This document shows, one piece after another, positions 47,501 through 57,660 of a stretch of 64,000 bases of DNA. Position numbers and translations under genes: made by a program. The notes below the pieces were generated by a model, which saw only the letters and a list, made by a program, of their open reading frames with translations, had not been told where the DNA came from and searched no databases. The stretch comes from Euglena gracilis (Eukaryota > Euglenida > Euglenophyceae > Euglenales), in contig CP154957.1 in NCBI GenBank assembly GCA_039621445.1, forward strand, positions 12,172,182 to 12,236,181, given 5' to 3'. Every line of letters starts with the position of its first letter. The first letter of the stretch is position 1.

Positions 47501-49312
47501 AGGGAGGGGGGCGGTACCCATCACTCATTGTCCCTCCCCCCACAAACAAACAATTTATGTCAAGAATTGTGTTTGGGCCAAGAGTTAGGGGGAGCCGAAG
47601 ACGCCGCGGTCGCCCCTGGGCCCCTCTAAAACCTTGGCCCAAAACACTGTTCTTGTTTGAAACCGTGTTTTGGGCGAAGATTTAAGACTTTTAATGTCCA
47701 GGGGGCGGGATACTTGATATCGGAGGCCTTCGGAAAAATTGCGAAAAAATTGTGGAAAAATTGCGGAAAAATTGCGGAAATTGCGGAAAAATTGCGGAAA
47801 AATTGATATCGGGTGTACACATTTCTGTCTGAGGGGACTTAGAAAATTTTCAATTGTGAGGTTCAGAACACCGCAACACCCACGTCGATGCAGGCGAGCA
47901 CAAATCAACACGCTTGATGTTCTTTCCACAGATGGGACGCACCCAATCCTGTGACCAGTGGTGCACCTGTGAGAAAAATTGGTAAAATAAGAAAAAAAAA
48001 ACAACAAAACACAATAGCACACCTGTTGATCCATTTGAAGAATGGCTTGAACTCATTGCATCTTCCATCTTCGGTGGTGGGAAAAAAAATTCTGCGAAAA
48101 AAAATGGTAAAAAAAATCAGAAAAATTGCAGAAATTGCAGAAAAATTGCGGAAAATTGCAGAAAATTGCGGAAATTGCAGAAAAATTGCGGATATCAATT
48201 CCCCCCCCCTGAATGTCTTGAAATCGGCCCAAACACGGTTTCAATTGGGATTGGGGGGTCTCAAGTGATTTACTGCTTTTTTATATTAACCATCCTACAT
48301 TGCTGAAAAGCAAAATTCCCTCCCCTGACCACCTCGAAAAATGGTTACAGGCAAAAATGTCAGACAATTGCTTTGGGAGTGAGTGCCGCAGAAAGAGAAA
48401 AACTGTGGAGACTAGGCACGCCATTGGCCGAAGCACGCCCCCGCCCGAGACGCAACGTGGGCTATGCCCCCCCCTCAACCCCCCCCCTGCTCAGGCAGGG
48501 GTCAAAAAAATTATTGACCCCCCAAAATACTCAAAAACAATTGGATTGACGTTTTCCAACATTTTTTTCGCTTGAAAATCACTGTCCTGGTCTGAAAAAT
48601 GGCCCAATTTGCATTATTCCGAAAAATATGGCCAAAATTGGGTCCTCGCCGGGCGGAAATGCCACCACAGCGCACCCCCTGAAACTCCCCCTCCCTCCTG
48701 CCGAGTCTCCCATGTTGCAGCTGTGGTGGCAGCCTCAAAGAGGAACCAGCCCAAGAAATGCCAAAAAAGCTTCAAAATTGAAGGGAGAATCGTGAATGAA
48801 AGGAATGTGAGGAAATTGTATGCGAGGGACATTCCCTGAATTTCAGAATGCAGAAAACTAGTGGTTACAAAAATCACAATCAAAAAAATGAAGCAAATTG
48901 TATCCCCCCCCCCGATTATCCCACCAACATGCCTCCCGAGACCCTGACCAGGCAGTGGGGGGGGGGCAAAAAACTCTTCTGTCGGCTGGGAATGAAAGAA
49001 AAGGGGGGGGGGCAGTAAAGGAGGGGATTTGGTATTTCCACTCGGCTTTCCAAAGCAGATTCAGCACAGCTTCACTAAAGATAGTTTTGCCTGTTCTGGG
49101 TGATCCGCAACGTAGGACCCCACTATCTTCCCATTGTCAAAGTTCACCTCTCCCACAAACATATATTCCATGTTTGCAGCCCAGATGTAGATGGCGGAAT
49201 GGGAGCCCTCTGCCCAATGGACATCGAAGAAGACACGGTGGCCAGCCACGGCCGACGTCAGGCCAGGCCCGGAGACATTATGGAGCGACGGCGCATGGCA
49301 AAGAAAGTCGTT
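33724..49312 (-). CDS. filamin-repeat plus PC-esterase (GDS-like) domain protein, multi-exon
   Basis: Minus-strand exons in order: 49097-49312, 45868-45960, 42512-42598, 39962-40052, 39282-39321, 38805-38918, 37624-37740, about 35283-35395, 34636 to about 34715, 34230-34297 and 33724-33867. The first two join as GKIVGSYVADHP-GEYKLYVEEIW, and the third gives PGSPFLLTVTGDPAAA; these are the C-terminal strands of a filamin-type immunoglobulin repeat. LPRCLTT follows, then KWIVVMGNSIQR and RGIFLSMLDLLL, which resemble the GDSxxRG block of PC-esterase/NXPE-like acyl-esterases, though Asp is replaced by Asn. Later exons read HLNRLRLTYADWRFSVG, GEAWPDIVVI, VVVYWTFPILAGVLHD and MYVALHYNRDC. Domain order (Ig/filamin then PC-esterase) fits that family. 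It could be two genes. Both ends are unconfirmed; the 42-40 kb and 37-35 kb junctions are not resolved. Confidence 0.62.
34298..34635 (-). other. nonconventional intron (GTG-CAG ... CTG-CCGGA)
   Basis: On the minus strand it starts GTGCAGGGGGGGCTTGG and ends CCGAACACCCCCTGCCGGA. CAG at +4 and CTG at -8; CAGGGGG pairs with CCCCCTG and the stem extends with wobble pairs. It starts with GT by chance but has no AG at the end. Phase 0 on both sides, joining GSQDAR to VVVYWTF. Confidence 0.75.
34960..35120. repeat. copy 1 of the GATGGGTAAGAACCGGGG repeat
   Basis: Shares AAATCAACAATATCTCACC, AACGCACACAAAATAAGCCTC, GATGACCTTTCAAGATGGG and TTTAGACAGGGGG with 36780-36985, in the same order. Shorter pieces occur at 36610-36690. 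Confidence 0.85.
36780..36985. repeat. copy 2 of the GATGGGTAAGAACCGGGG repeat
   Basis: Diverged duplicate of 34960-35120 with two consecutive GGTGCTTAGACA end motifs. Lies between exons of the PC-esterase gene. A hairpin CCGGCGCTTCGCGCCG lies just left, at about 36718. Confidence 0.85.
38402..38484. repeat. AT-rich island
   Basis: About 80 bases of nearly pure A/T (TTATATTATATATTATTAAT), like the islands at 3116 and 54112. Confidence 0.7.
40116..40131. repeat. short interstitial telomere-like repeat (CCTAA)n
   Basis: CCTAACCCTAACCCTA, equivalent to two and a half TTAGGG units, followed by diverged CTAACCC words to about 40290. Too short to indicate a chromosome end. Confidence 0.6.
40555..40960. 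mobile_element. MITE-like element, family 1 copy B
   Basis: Same termini as 13303-13692 (CAGGGTTCGATATAAGGA and TCCTTATATCAAACCCTG) and nearly the same interior throughout. The flanking octamers GTAGGGAG and CTGGGGAG match at 6 of 8. Inserted independently of copy A, since the flanks differ. Confidence 0.9.
41370..41408. repeat. GGGT tetranucleotide repeat
   Basis: About nine tandem GGGT/GGTG units. Confidence 0.9.
42180..42375. repeat. diverged copy of the CCAGTCAGTCACT element family
   Basis: Has AAACCAGTCACC, C-run/CAGGAGG, GGCCACTTTCGG and a right end CACACCTTAAGCAGTGGCATG like the elements at 10-11 kb. No target duplication identified. Confidence 0.55.
44100..44350. repeat. interspersed repeat, copy 1 (GTCAAGCGATTGGCC / GGAGAAATGCTC)
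   Basis: The block 44100-44175 (TCAAGGTCAAGCGATTGGCC ... AATTGGGGGGTCT) matches 46060-46130. The block 44200-44350 (CTTCCTTGGAGAAATGCTC ... CGGGACATTTTC) matches 47085-47210. The two halves are therefore adjacent here and about 1 kb apart in the second copy, where other repeats intervene. Confidence 0.75.
44380..44592. repeat. GAT/GAC trinucleotide array
   Basis: About 210 bases of GAY triplets, mostly GAT, bounded by GAC. It produces long Asp, Met or Ser/Ile homopolymer frames, which are not taken as genes. Confidence 0.97.
46196..46745. repeat. rearranged copies of the CAGGCATTTGC element
   Basis: 46215-46244 matches the right end of 30516-30933 (GTACTGCAATCCCTTAAGC then AAATGCCTG). 46555-46745 matches the reverse complement of its left half (AAAATGGCCAAAAATGCC, CTAGCCGATTGGCTAGCC), ending AAGCAAATGCCTG. 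The octamers after the two ends, GTCGGACC and GGTCCGAC, are reverse complements of each other. Confidence 0.75.
47730..48195. repeat. two clusters of GCGGAAAAATT repeats
   Basis: Tandem GCGGAAAAATT/GCAGAAATT units at 47738-47810 and 48115-48195, flanking a moderate-composition stretch. A minus frame between them reads VHHWSQDWVRPICGKNIK but lies inside the filamin intron, so it was not called. Confidence 0.75.
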
Positions 49313-50814
49313 GGGGGCAGGGACCTATGCAACCCTTGAGTATTACTTCGTAAGGCATTAAAACACAGCAGTCCTGGGCAAGCGTTGGAACCTGGCATTG
49401 AAATGCAGAGCCTGGCATTGGTGCCTGGAGCAGTGTAGTGCGCTGGGGGAAAAAAAGATGGTGAGAGGAGGTGAAAATGCAGGGCCAGTTGAAAAAAGAT
49501 AAAATACATGAAGTAAAAAATAAAAACTCGGTCCTATGTGCAATCAGCATTCTTGCGGCAATTACTACGTCAAGGGGATTAACATGAGCCATTGCCGAGG
49601 TTTAAGGGCAATCCCGAAACACCAATTTTCTGTCGAGCTTCAGCAGTAAGAATCTAAATAGGACCCCTCATTGGGATCATGCGTCTGAGGTTTGGGAGCC
49701 AGCCAATCGACCTCTGCCAAACAAAGCCAAAAAAAGCAAATCCATAGAAAATGGTAGTGCATGCAACTGTGGAAACGGGGGTGGAGTGGGTCACCGGGAA
49801 AGGGGGTCACCGGGGGGAAATGGCATTTTTCGGGGCGTTTTGTATTTCTTGGCTCGAAAAGGCCTCTTTCCGGGTCCAATTTGCGGATGAGTGAAGAAGG
49901 CATTATGAATCCCCCCTTTAAACTAGGTGGCGACCCTTTTGGACATATTTTGAACTTTTGATCTATTTTGATTTTTTTTTGCCCCAAAATGGCCCAAAAA
50001 CAGCTCGGTCGAAATGGGCCAAAGCAAAAATGGGCATCAAATAGGAGGTTCCAAGGGCTGGACTTGGGGTCACCGGAAATATCCCACAATGTCTGGCATT
50101 TCTATCGATTTTTTGGACCCCGATAGAGTAGGGCAATTAATCAAAAAAAAAGCTTTGAAGGATTAATCGCGATTACCCTCACCCCCCCTCAAAGTGTCCC
50201 CCCCCTCCCAAAGTGGCCAAAAGGTTTGGCAAATTTTGGTTTATCCCCCCTCAAAGTGGCCATTTTCCTTTGGCGCCAAAGGCGCCGACAAGTGTTTCTC
50301 CCTCTTGGAATTCATTGTTTTTGTTCATTCTAACTTCAGATACAAGCTATTTGAAGGATAAGGAATGCATTCATGCAGGATTTTTTGAAGATTGAAGCAG
50401 GTATGCCCATCTGAAACCGTGTATTGGGGCTCTGGCTTCATGCCTGAACCGGCGTCCAGAACGCCGGTTCGGGCGGGAAGACGACGTCTGGGGGACCCAA
50501 AATAAAAAAGTGCCAAAAACTGTCCAAAATGGTTTGTAGACATGTGGAAATCATATTTGAGCAGTTTGGGGGGGGGGGGGTATTTGGCCAGAAACTGGGG
50601 TATTTTGTGCAATGATTGGCCAAATTTTGGGAATTTCTGAGATATAATACCATGCAGCACGGCTGAAACCGAAGGCCATCTGCAGAAAGCCCCTGAGAAG
50701 ACCTTTCAATCAAGGGGCAACATGGCAGGTGAACAGCAGATTTTGGAATTGCGAAAGGGTCTTGTGCACTGCAAACTGGCGGGGGGGTATACAGCAGGAT
50801 ACCCCCCCCCCCGG

Positions 50815-50970
50815 GAAACTTTCACCTGACAGGTTGGCCAGTACCGGAGATCCTGACAACTTTCTGTCATGACAGGTTGGCCGGTGACGGGGACTCTGAC
50901 AGTTCCCGGGCAGGAACCTGACAGTTTCCTGACGGGACCCTGACAGGTTCAGACGGGACCCAGACACTTT
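50815..50970. repeat. GACAGGTTGGCC repeat cluster
   Basis: Five or more diverged CTGACAGGTTGGCCGGTGAC / GACCCTGACAG units. Same family as 3715-3970. Confidence 0.75.
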
Positions 50971-52609
50971 CCCAGAGGGGGGGGGTGTGGTACCCACCCC
51001 ACCACTCTTTACGTTCTTCATGGTTTGTCGAGGTGTCAGATGTCCCCGTTGTGCGATATCCATGCACCCCTTTCCCTCCACTCCCAACGTTCTCAGCCCC
51101 GCACCTCTGTCCCCACACCGCCCCTGCTGCTCAATTGTGCTTTTTACCAAAGGCTTCCTTGGAGAGCTACAACTACAACTCGGTCCATCCCATATTTGAT
51201 CCAATGGATCGCCTGTGGATACACACATTAGAACGGATGTCTCAAAGCAGAGTTGGCCGAAAGCTGGCGAGGAAAAGTGGTGAAAAAAATAGCAGCCTCT
51301 TCTTGTATGATGGATGTGTTTTCTCTCCTTTTAATTGTAATTTCGTTCAGCATTCACAGGGTATTTTTTCACAGGATATTTTTCCCTGAAAATGTGAAAA
51401 ATGAAACCCTTGTCTCCAATACAGATTGCATTATTGACACTTTTCTGATGGCAATGCACATTCTCGGAGCATTTATGTGTGGGACAACGCGGGGAGGGGG
51501 ATGGCAGCCGGCAGCCACCAGCACACTGGCGATACCCCAACACGATTCGTGTGGAAGGATATGCGGCTGCTGGCCAGCCTGGATCCAATGGCAGCTGCTT
51601 TGGCCCCTCCCATCCTTACAATTCCCCTCCAAGACAAAGCGGTTCCTGATTTGAACACACTTCCAGGGTGTTCTATCAACGCGTTCCATGTAAAATCACG
51701 TAAATCGCATAAAATCATGAAAATCCATTTTTTGGAAAATCACGTAAATCATGTAAAATCACGCAAATTGTGAACGAGGATAAAAGGTGAGAATTGTTCT
51801 CTCTCTTTTTTCTTGCCGATTTTTCCATTTCTGCTGGAATTTTTTTTTGATTCTGAAGAATTCCTCATTTTGGCCCCAAATTTCCCTTGCGACAAAAAAA
51901 TTGTCAATTTTTAATCATTTTTGCCAATTTTTTTGGTCTACATTTTTGACTTTATTTGCCTATTTGCATAAAATTATGAGTTTTCCGGCCGCAAATGAAA
52001 GTTCTCTTAAGTCCTCTGAAGCAGACAGTGTGCATACGGGGGGAAACCCGGAAATTTTTTTGGCTTTCACGTAAATCACATAAAATCACGTAAAATCACG
52101 TTAAATCATACATTGGATTTTGGCCGTCAGCATGGATGAGTGAAAAACCCTGCAATCTGCAACAATTGGGAAACCACGAGGGATCCTCGTTGAAGTGCAG
52201 TGCTTGGGCATGGTGCGTTGCTGACACCTCCCTTTTATCAATGGCACATTCTGGAACACTGTTTTGTCTTGGACGGGGGGGGAAGGTAGAATGGAGTCAC
52301 ACCATTTGTGGAATGCAGTCTGAACATTTTTTTTTGCCAAGTGGACGAGGAGTTTCATGGTCAATTCTTGACGTCCTTGGCTTTGTGCTTGTCAGATGCC
52401 ACTAAGTGGTAAAGTTCAGTTATTTTCGCTGTTTTTTTGTGAAGAAGTTTCATAGGACGGCTCGGTTGAATCTTTGAGTCTTTAAAGCAGGGAGGCTTCC
52501 AATCTTGGCATTTGGCCAAAAACTGTGTGGGGTTCTATTTTTTCCAATCCCGTCGAGAGCCGTGCGGAGACTTCCGTTTGGGAGTTTGACACGATATTTT
52601 TGATGTACC

Positions 52610-52815
52610 TTGCTGGCGGACAGCACCACCAGCGCCCCGTTTTGGGCCGCCAATCCATTGACTTTGGGTCAAAAATCGGCCAAAAAGGTCGGAAAAATCG
52701 AAATTTTTTTTGCCTGAAACGATTTTTTTTTTGGCCTCCCGGACCCGGAAGAACTGTTTCCGGGCCGAAAATGAGCGTTTTTCGACCTGCCAGCGCCCCG
52801 TTTTGGGGTACGTAC
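52610..52815. repeat. GTCGAAAAA / GGCCTCCCGGACC interspersed repeat
   Basis: One fairly complete module: GCGCCCCGTTTTGGGCC, GGTCGGAAAAATCGAAA, GGCCTCCCGGACCCGGAAG, ATGAGCGTTTTTCGACC. Confidence 0.85.
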
Positions 52816-53465
52816 GCAGGGAGCCCCAGACTGGCCGGCCGGGGTGTCACTTGCCCGCCCCCACCCACGACGCTCCCCCTGCCCCTTCCCTGCCCCACCT
52901 CCAAGCCGCTTACCTTCTGGCGTTGGGTTGCACTGGAACGACGCCCCCTGTTGTGAGGGGGTGGCCGGCCCTGCCGACCGCCGCGGGCTGGGATGGCCGG
53001 GTGGTCTCCATTCTTGTTTTTTTTTGAAGTCCCCTCACCTGGAAAAGGCATGTTTTTGATTGTGCTCAGCTATTTTGGGATTAAGCAATATTCAGGGAAA
53101 ATGCCGTTCTCATTTTTTTTGTATATTTTTGCAATTTTTTGCGCATTTCCATTTTTTGGAGGATTTTTTTCTTTTTTTGGCATATTTTTCCGTGATTTAC
53201 TCAATTTTTCTCATTTTTGACCATCTTTGCAAAGTTTTTGCAAAAAAAAATTGCATTTACAACTTTCGCATTCTTTTTGATTTTTTTTTGAGACCGACAT
53301 TTTTCTCACAATTCCATGCAATTGTTGTAGATTTGGTGCCAGTTTTGCATGTATTTGGGCCATGTTTGCATTTCCGTCTCAAATTTTGAGCATTTTTGTG
53401 GAGGTGTGGGGGATCCGGGGGTTTGGGGGGAGCTGTGGGTTGTGGGGTCTTGCAACTAATTTCAG

Positions 53466-53587
53466 ATCAAGGGACTGCCCAACATCGAGAGGACACCCTA
53501 GCCAGTGACACTGCATCTTTCCTGTCAAACGCATCCCCGCAGGAAGTCCGTACGGCATTCAGGACTTGCAGAGGATACGCGTGCTGT
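53466..53587 (+). CDS. weak candidate exon
   Basis: Follows ACTAATTTCAG (a good AG acceptor) and reads QGTAQHREDTLASDTASF then LSNASPQEVRTAFRTCRG before a GT. A minus frame over the same bases is also open. No domain recognised. Confidence 0.25.
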
Positions 53588-53781
53588 GTTTTCCCGGCCA
53601 TCCCAGGCTGGGGCATTTGTTGCAGTGTTGTGTGCTTTGTTCGGCGGCGTTGGCGGCGGCCGCTGCCCGCCACCCCTAAGGGTGCCCAAACGGTCCGAAC
53701 GTTACTCCTGCCTCCAAGGCGGTCTGGTGCCAGGCAGTGCCTCCCCTGGATTTGGAGGGGGGCGGCAAGCACCTCCAGCAA

Positions 53782-53925
53782 CAAATCCCGACAAATCCCG
53801 ACAAATCCCGACAAATCCCGACAAATCCCGACAACACTTTTTTGGCCTTCTGGAGGTGGGGTTCCGACAAATCCCGACAAATCCCGACAAATCCCGACAA
53901 ATCCCGAAAATCCCGACAACACCAC
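53782..53925. repeat. ACAAATCCCG decamer array, split in two
   Basis: Five tandem ACAAATCCCG units (53782-53833), a 34-base spacer, then about five more units (53866-53925), the last with a deletion. It gives Asn-Pro-Asp-Lys-Ser-Arg-Gln frames that are repeat translations. Confidence 0.95.
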
Positions 53926-54111
53926 CAAAATCCCATGTGCCTGGAGGTGCTTGGGGGGCGGGGGGGCATATCGTCCGGGTTTCGTTGGATTTTGTTGGGT
54001 CAGGAACAGGGCGTCGCTTAAGCCAAAGTGGCTGGACCCTCCATCCCCTGGGGAGGAGGGGGTCCAGCCAGCCAGCAGCCTTTCTCCAGCCCCAGACCCC
54101 CCATCGACGAG

Positions 54112-54176
54112 TTTTAATTATTTTATTTCGTTTAATTTATATATTTATTTTGAATTGTTTTATTTTATTTACAAAG
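54112..54176. repeat. AT-rich island
   Basis: About 65 bases of TTTAATTTATATATTTATTTT-type sequence in mixed DNA. Confidence 0.65.
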
Positions 54177-55439
54177 GAGTTCTGGTGCAAGGGGTCCCTG
54201 GCTGCTCACCACGCAACAAACTGGGCCAGAAGCGAGGTTATCGCTGGCCATAAACAGACAAGAAGGTATAGTGAAACAAAGGGGGGGTCCAGCCCAAAGG
54301 CTGGAAAACTTGGGCTGACTGGAAAGGCTGCAGCCCCCCCCCCCCCTGGCTGGACTGGACCCGACTGGGGGTCGAACTGGCTCCCCCCAAAAATTGAAAC
54401 TGCAAACATTGTGTGCAAAGTTCATAGTGGTGTGGAGGGGGGGTTGGGGGGGCGGGCGTGGGGGGCACTGTGGCGTTGGCACTGTGGTGTCTTTGGGGCT
54501 CCACTTTACCCCATCACCCGGTTCTCTTTCTTCGAGCCAGGCTTCTTCTTGAGGAAGTGCGCACACCCTCAGGGGGGTGCAATGGGCAGGCAGGGGAGGT
54601 TTTTGGACACTTTCAACCCCCTCGCCCCCCCCCCGGGGGGGGTTGGGTTTTGGGGTGGGTAGTCTACAGCACCCCCTGGCACCGCCTGCGCCGGGGGCCC
54701 GAAAATGGCCATTTTCAAGGGAAATTTGCCTGGGTCGGCAGGCACCCGGGTCCAGAACAGAGATTACCCCGGGGGGGGGGGGGTGCCTGCTATGGGCAGA
54801 CACAAGGCACCCCCCCGGGTTGGTAAAAGGAAGCCTGCTTCCAGTGCAAAAAAAAATTCGAAATTGTGCGAGTTATTATTTGGCAGATTAATTATGAGAT
54901 GTGCCTTAAATTTCAGGTCAGAGGACCATCGACCGTCGTGGTGTTCGTTTTGATTGTAAAAAATACAATGTGCTTCTCAAGCCCACCCAAAAAAAAAAGT
55001 CACGGAATCTTATCCTGATGGAACAGCTATCTTAAATTCTCAGCCCCTAAATTCGAGGAAGGGTTCTGAGACCCCTCTGTTCAGTTGGATTGTGGATTTG
55101 CTTGCTGCCTGTTGGGGACCTCAGGCTTATGAAGGGAGGAGGCCGATGTGTGTGGGTGGTCCATTCATCATGGGCTGTGGTTGTAACTCACATAAAAGCA
55201 TGACCCTGACTTTGTGAGGTTGGGTTGAGATTTTGCGCAATATTTGTATTTCAGCGCTGGAATTTCACATAGCTTTATGAACACATGACTTCCCAAATTT
55301 CATTTATTTTTTTGAAAAAAAAATAGGCTAAGCTGAATCATCAAACTTAATTTTATATAATTACCTCCCCTTCCTCCCGGGTGCTTGGCCCCCCCACTTC
55401 TCAACATGCACACTTGGCCCCCTAAAGTTGACCTTTTCT

Positions 55440-55640
55440 GTAAACTTGCAAACTTGGACTTTAGTATTTTTTCCACAGACCTTGCAGATGCCCTCGGTAC
55501 CTCGGTTGTAATGGTCGGTTCCTTCCCTGCCATCCTCTTCGCGCTAGATAATTTTCCCAGGCAGGAGGAAATGCCATCTGGACCCAGTTTCTTTCCCAAG
55601 TCTGTGGTGACCAAGGTGACTCCGGTGGGGTGGGTGTTAC
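55440..55640 (-). CDS. weak candidate exon
   Basis: The minus frame reads TTDLGKKLGPDGISSCLG then KLSSAKRMAGKEPTITTE before GTACCG, a possible donor. The opposite strand and another minus frame are open too, so this is tentative. Confidence 0.3.
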
Positions 55641-56849
55641 ATAGACTCTGGAGAGAAATTCACGGGAACCAAAAAATGTTGAAGAATCGACAATATTGTG
55701 GGATTAACCCCATGAAAAGATAAAAGAGTAACCACCCCCCCCCCCAAATGGTACCCCCCGGGGTATTATTTTTCCGCCCGAAGTCTCAGCCCGAGGGGGG
55801 GGGGGGGTATTATTTGGGGGGGGGGGTAGTAGCACCCCAAAATTTTCGAAATTTTCGAAGTCCCGTAGGAGTAGGAGTAGGAGCCAAAATAGCGCCAAAA
55901 CCCCCCCTTTGGGGTCATTTTCTGTACTTTCTCATGAAATTTAGAATTTTTTGGAGGTCAGATGATCCAGAAAAAAAATTGGCCGTTTTTTTTATTTTTT
56001 TTTGGTACAAAATCAGCGTAAAAAATGCATTAAAAACCTCATTTCCACCTTAGCACGCAGCGCCGGAGGAAATTTTTTCCGGTTGGGGGGACCCTGAACA
56101 ACCCCTCCGGTGGTGTCGTTGGCCCCTTCACGCTCTTGGCATGCAAATTTGGCCCCCATAAGGTTGGCCCCTGGTCTTACTTTCAATCATGGCCCGGGCC
56201 AAGCGCCCGGGGGGGGGGGGGGGTAGCGTATTAAATAGAATATTAAATTGCAGTGCAATTATATTTGAGCGTTTTTTTATTTTTTATTTTTTATTTGCGC
56301 GTTTTTAAAAGTTAAGTTAAGAATCAGGACGCTGCGTACACCGGCAGCACCATCTGCAATACAACACCACTCTGAAATCACACCCGCAGCCCAGATTCCC
56401 CACAGCCCGGTGCCTCCATCCCTTTGTGTCTGGCAAATCGTTCGACTGCTCGGCGCCCTGCCGCTATACTTGTACAACAGCAAAACCTTGTACAGTCGAG
56501 GCGCAATGCGTCCGTTTGGGGTCATTGTTAGTGTTGTGCATTCAACGCCTCTGGTCGTTGGATGTGTCAGGTATTTCCTAAAGTTTGGAACTGGGGGGGG
56601 GGGGCTAATTTTGTGTCTGGCCTGAGTTGCGCCTGTTTCAACGGGCCCAAGCCTAACAAACGGGACCGTAAAACAGGGTGTATCTTCCAGTAAGAAAATG
56701 TGGATTTGGGAATAACTTCCAGGACTTCCAGGGCCACCGAGTTGTCCAATTGGCCTAATAGAAGAATTCAAGCCCGTGCACCGCCCTGTCCAACATTACT
56801 GGGCTTTCTCAGTAAATCGGCGGCCGGCCAAAGTTACGCCCCGAATCCG

Positions 56850-57660
56850 CAGCCTCGTTTTTTACGCATTTTTTTCGGCCGTTTTTGGGCCATTTTGGGC
56901 CAAAAATAGGCAAAGAAAACACGATTGCCAAAATGTCTTGAAAGGGAAGCAAAATGAAACAAAATTTTTAAACGTCAATTTGAAGCTCTTAGAACGCCTT
57001 ATCTAATCGTGTTAAGGTTTTCCCGCAACTCCCCAACTAGCCTGAGAAAAGGCCATTTTTTGGCCCATTTTGGGCATTTTTGGGGAGTCCAAAGAATGCG
57101 AAATGCCAAACATCTCGAAAATGGATCAAAACCGAGCAAAATCCCCGGAGACTAAATTGAAGCCCTTACAATGCCCTATCGAACGGTCAGGGCTGTACAG
57201 GAATCCCCGCAACCCCGTGGGTGGGTGGGGGGTCAGGGGGCCGACGCCCCTCACCATGCCTTCCTGTATCTCCAGGGGAGTCGATTTTTAGGTCCGACCC
57301 CCCCCCAAGGCCTTCCCGTGAAGCCCTGCTGACAGCATTTTGATTTCTCCATAACTCCCCGCCCGCCTATACCGAGATATGGCCAATTTGCGGCACAAAA
57401 CGGCGCGGCAGGCTTCTGACTCTGCGGTTTTTGGCCATTTTGGTTCAAAGAACTGATTTCCCCGAAATTTCTAAAAAAAATGGTGGGAAATCAAAGGAAA
57501 TGTCCGGCGGCTCAAAATGAAGTAACAACAAAGACAAATAATCAGCCCTGGGAACGCTTCATATGCCCGTATCGTATGGTCAGTCTTGTTCAAATTCCCG
57601 CCCAGCCCGGGAAACCCCCATTTTTTGGGCCCGTTTTGGGCCGTTTTCCGGGCCATCCAT
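56850..57660. repeat. tandem-like copies of the CTATCTAA / GAGATATGGCC repeat
   Basis: Three to four diverged copies carrying GAACGCCTTATCTAATC, CCGCAACTCCCC, GAGATATGGCC and AAAGGAAATGTCCGG words. Further copies lie in KIN17 intron 1 (59820-60130) and at 26390-26540 and 28740-28880. Confidence 0.75.

Larger units (their letters stand above)
45961..49096 (-). other. nonconventional intron inside the filamin repeat (GAA-CAG ... CTG-GCGTT)
   Basis: On the minus strand it begins GAACAGGCAAAAC and ends GCTGCCTGGCGTT. CAGGCA pairs with TGCCTG, CAG at +4 and CTG at -8. Removal joins ADHP to GEYKL in phase 0, reproducing the filamin consensus PGEYxLxV. No GT-AG alternative keeps this join. A 3.1-kb intron holding repeats at 46-48 kb. 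Confidence 0.82.

Noticed and set aside
47850-48068. Minus-strand exon reading VHHWSQDWVRPICG
   Set aside because: It lies inside the filamin-repeat intron whose ends are well defined by homology and stem pairing, and it is flanked by two repeat clusters.
53505-54662. 385-residue plus-strand open frame
   Set aside because: It runs through the decamer array, G/C runs and an AT island without any recognisable domain, and changes composition several times; judged fortuitous.
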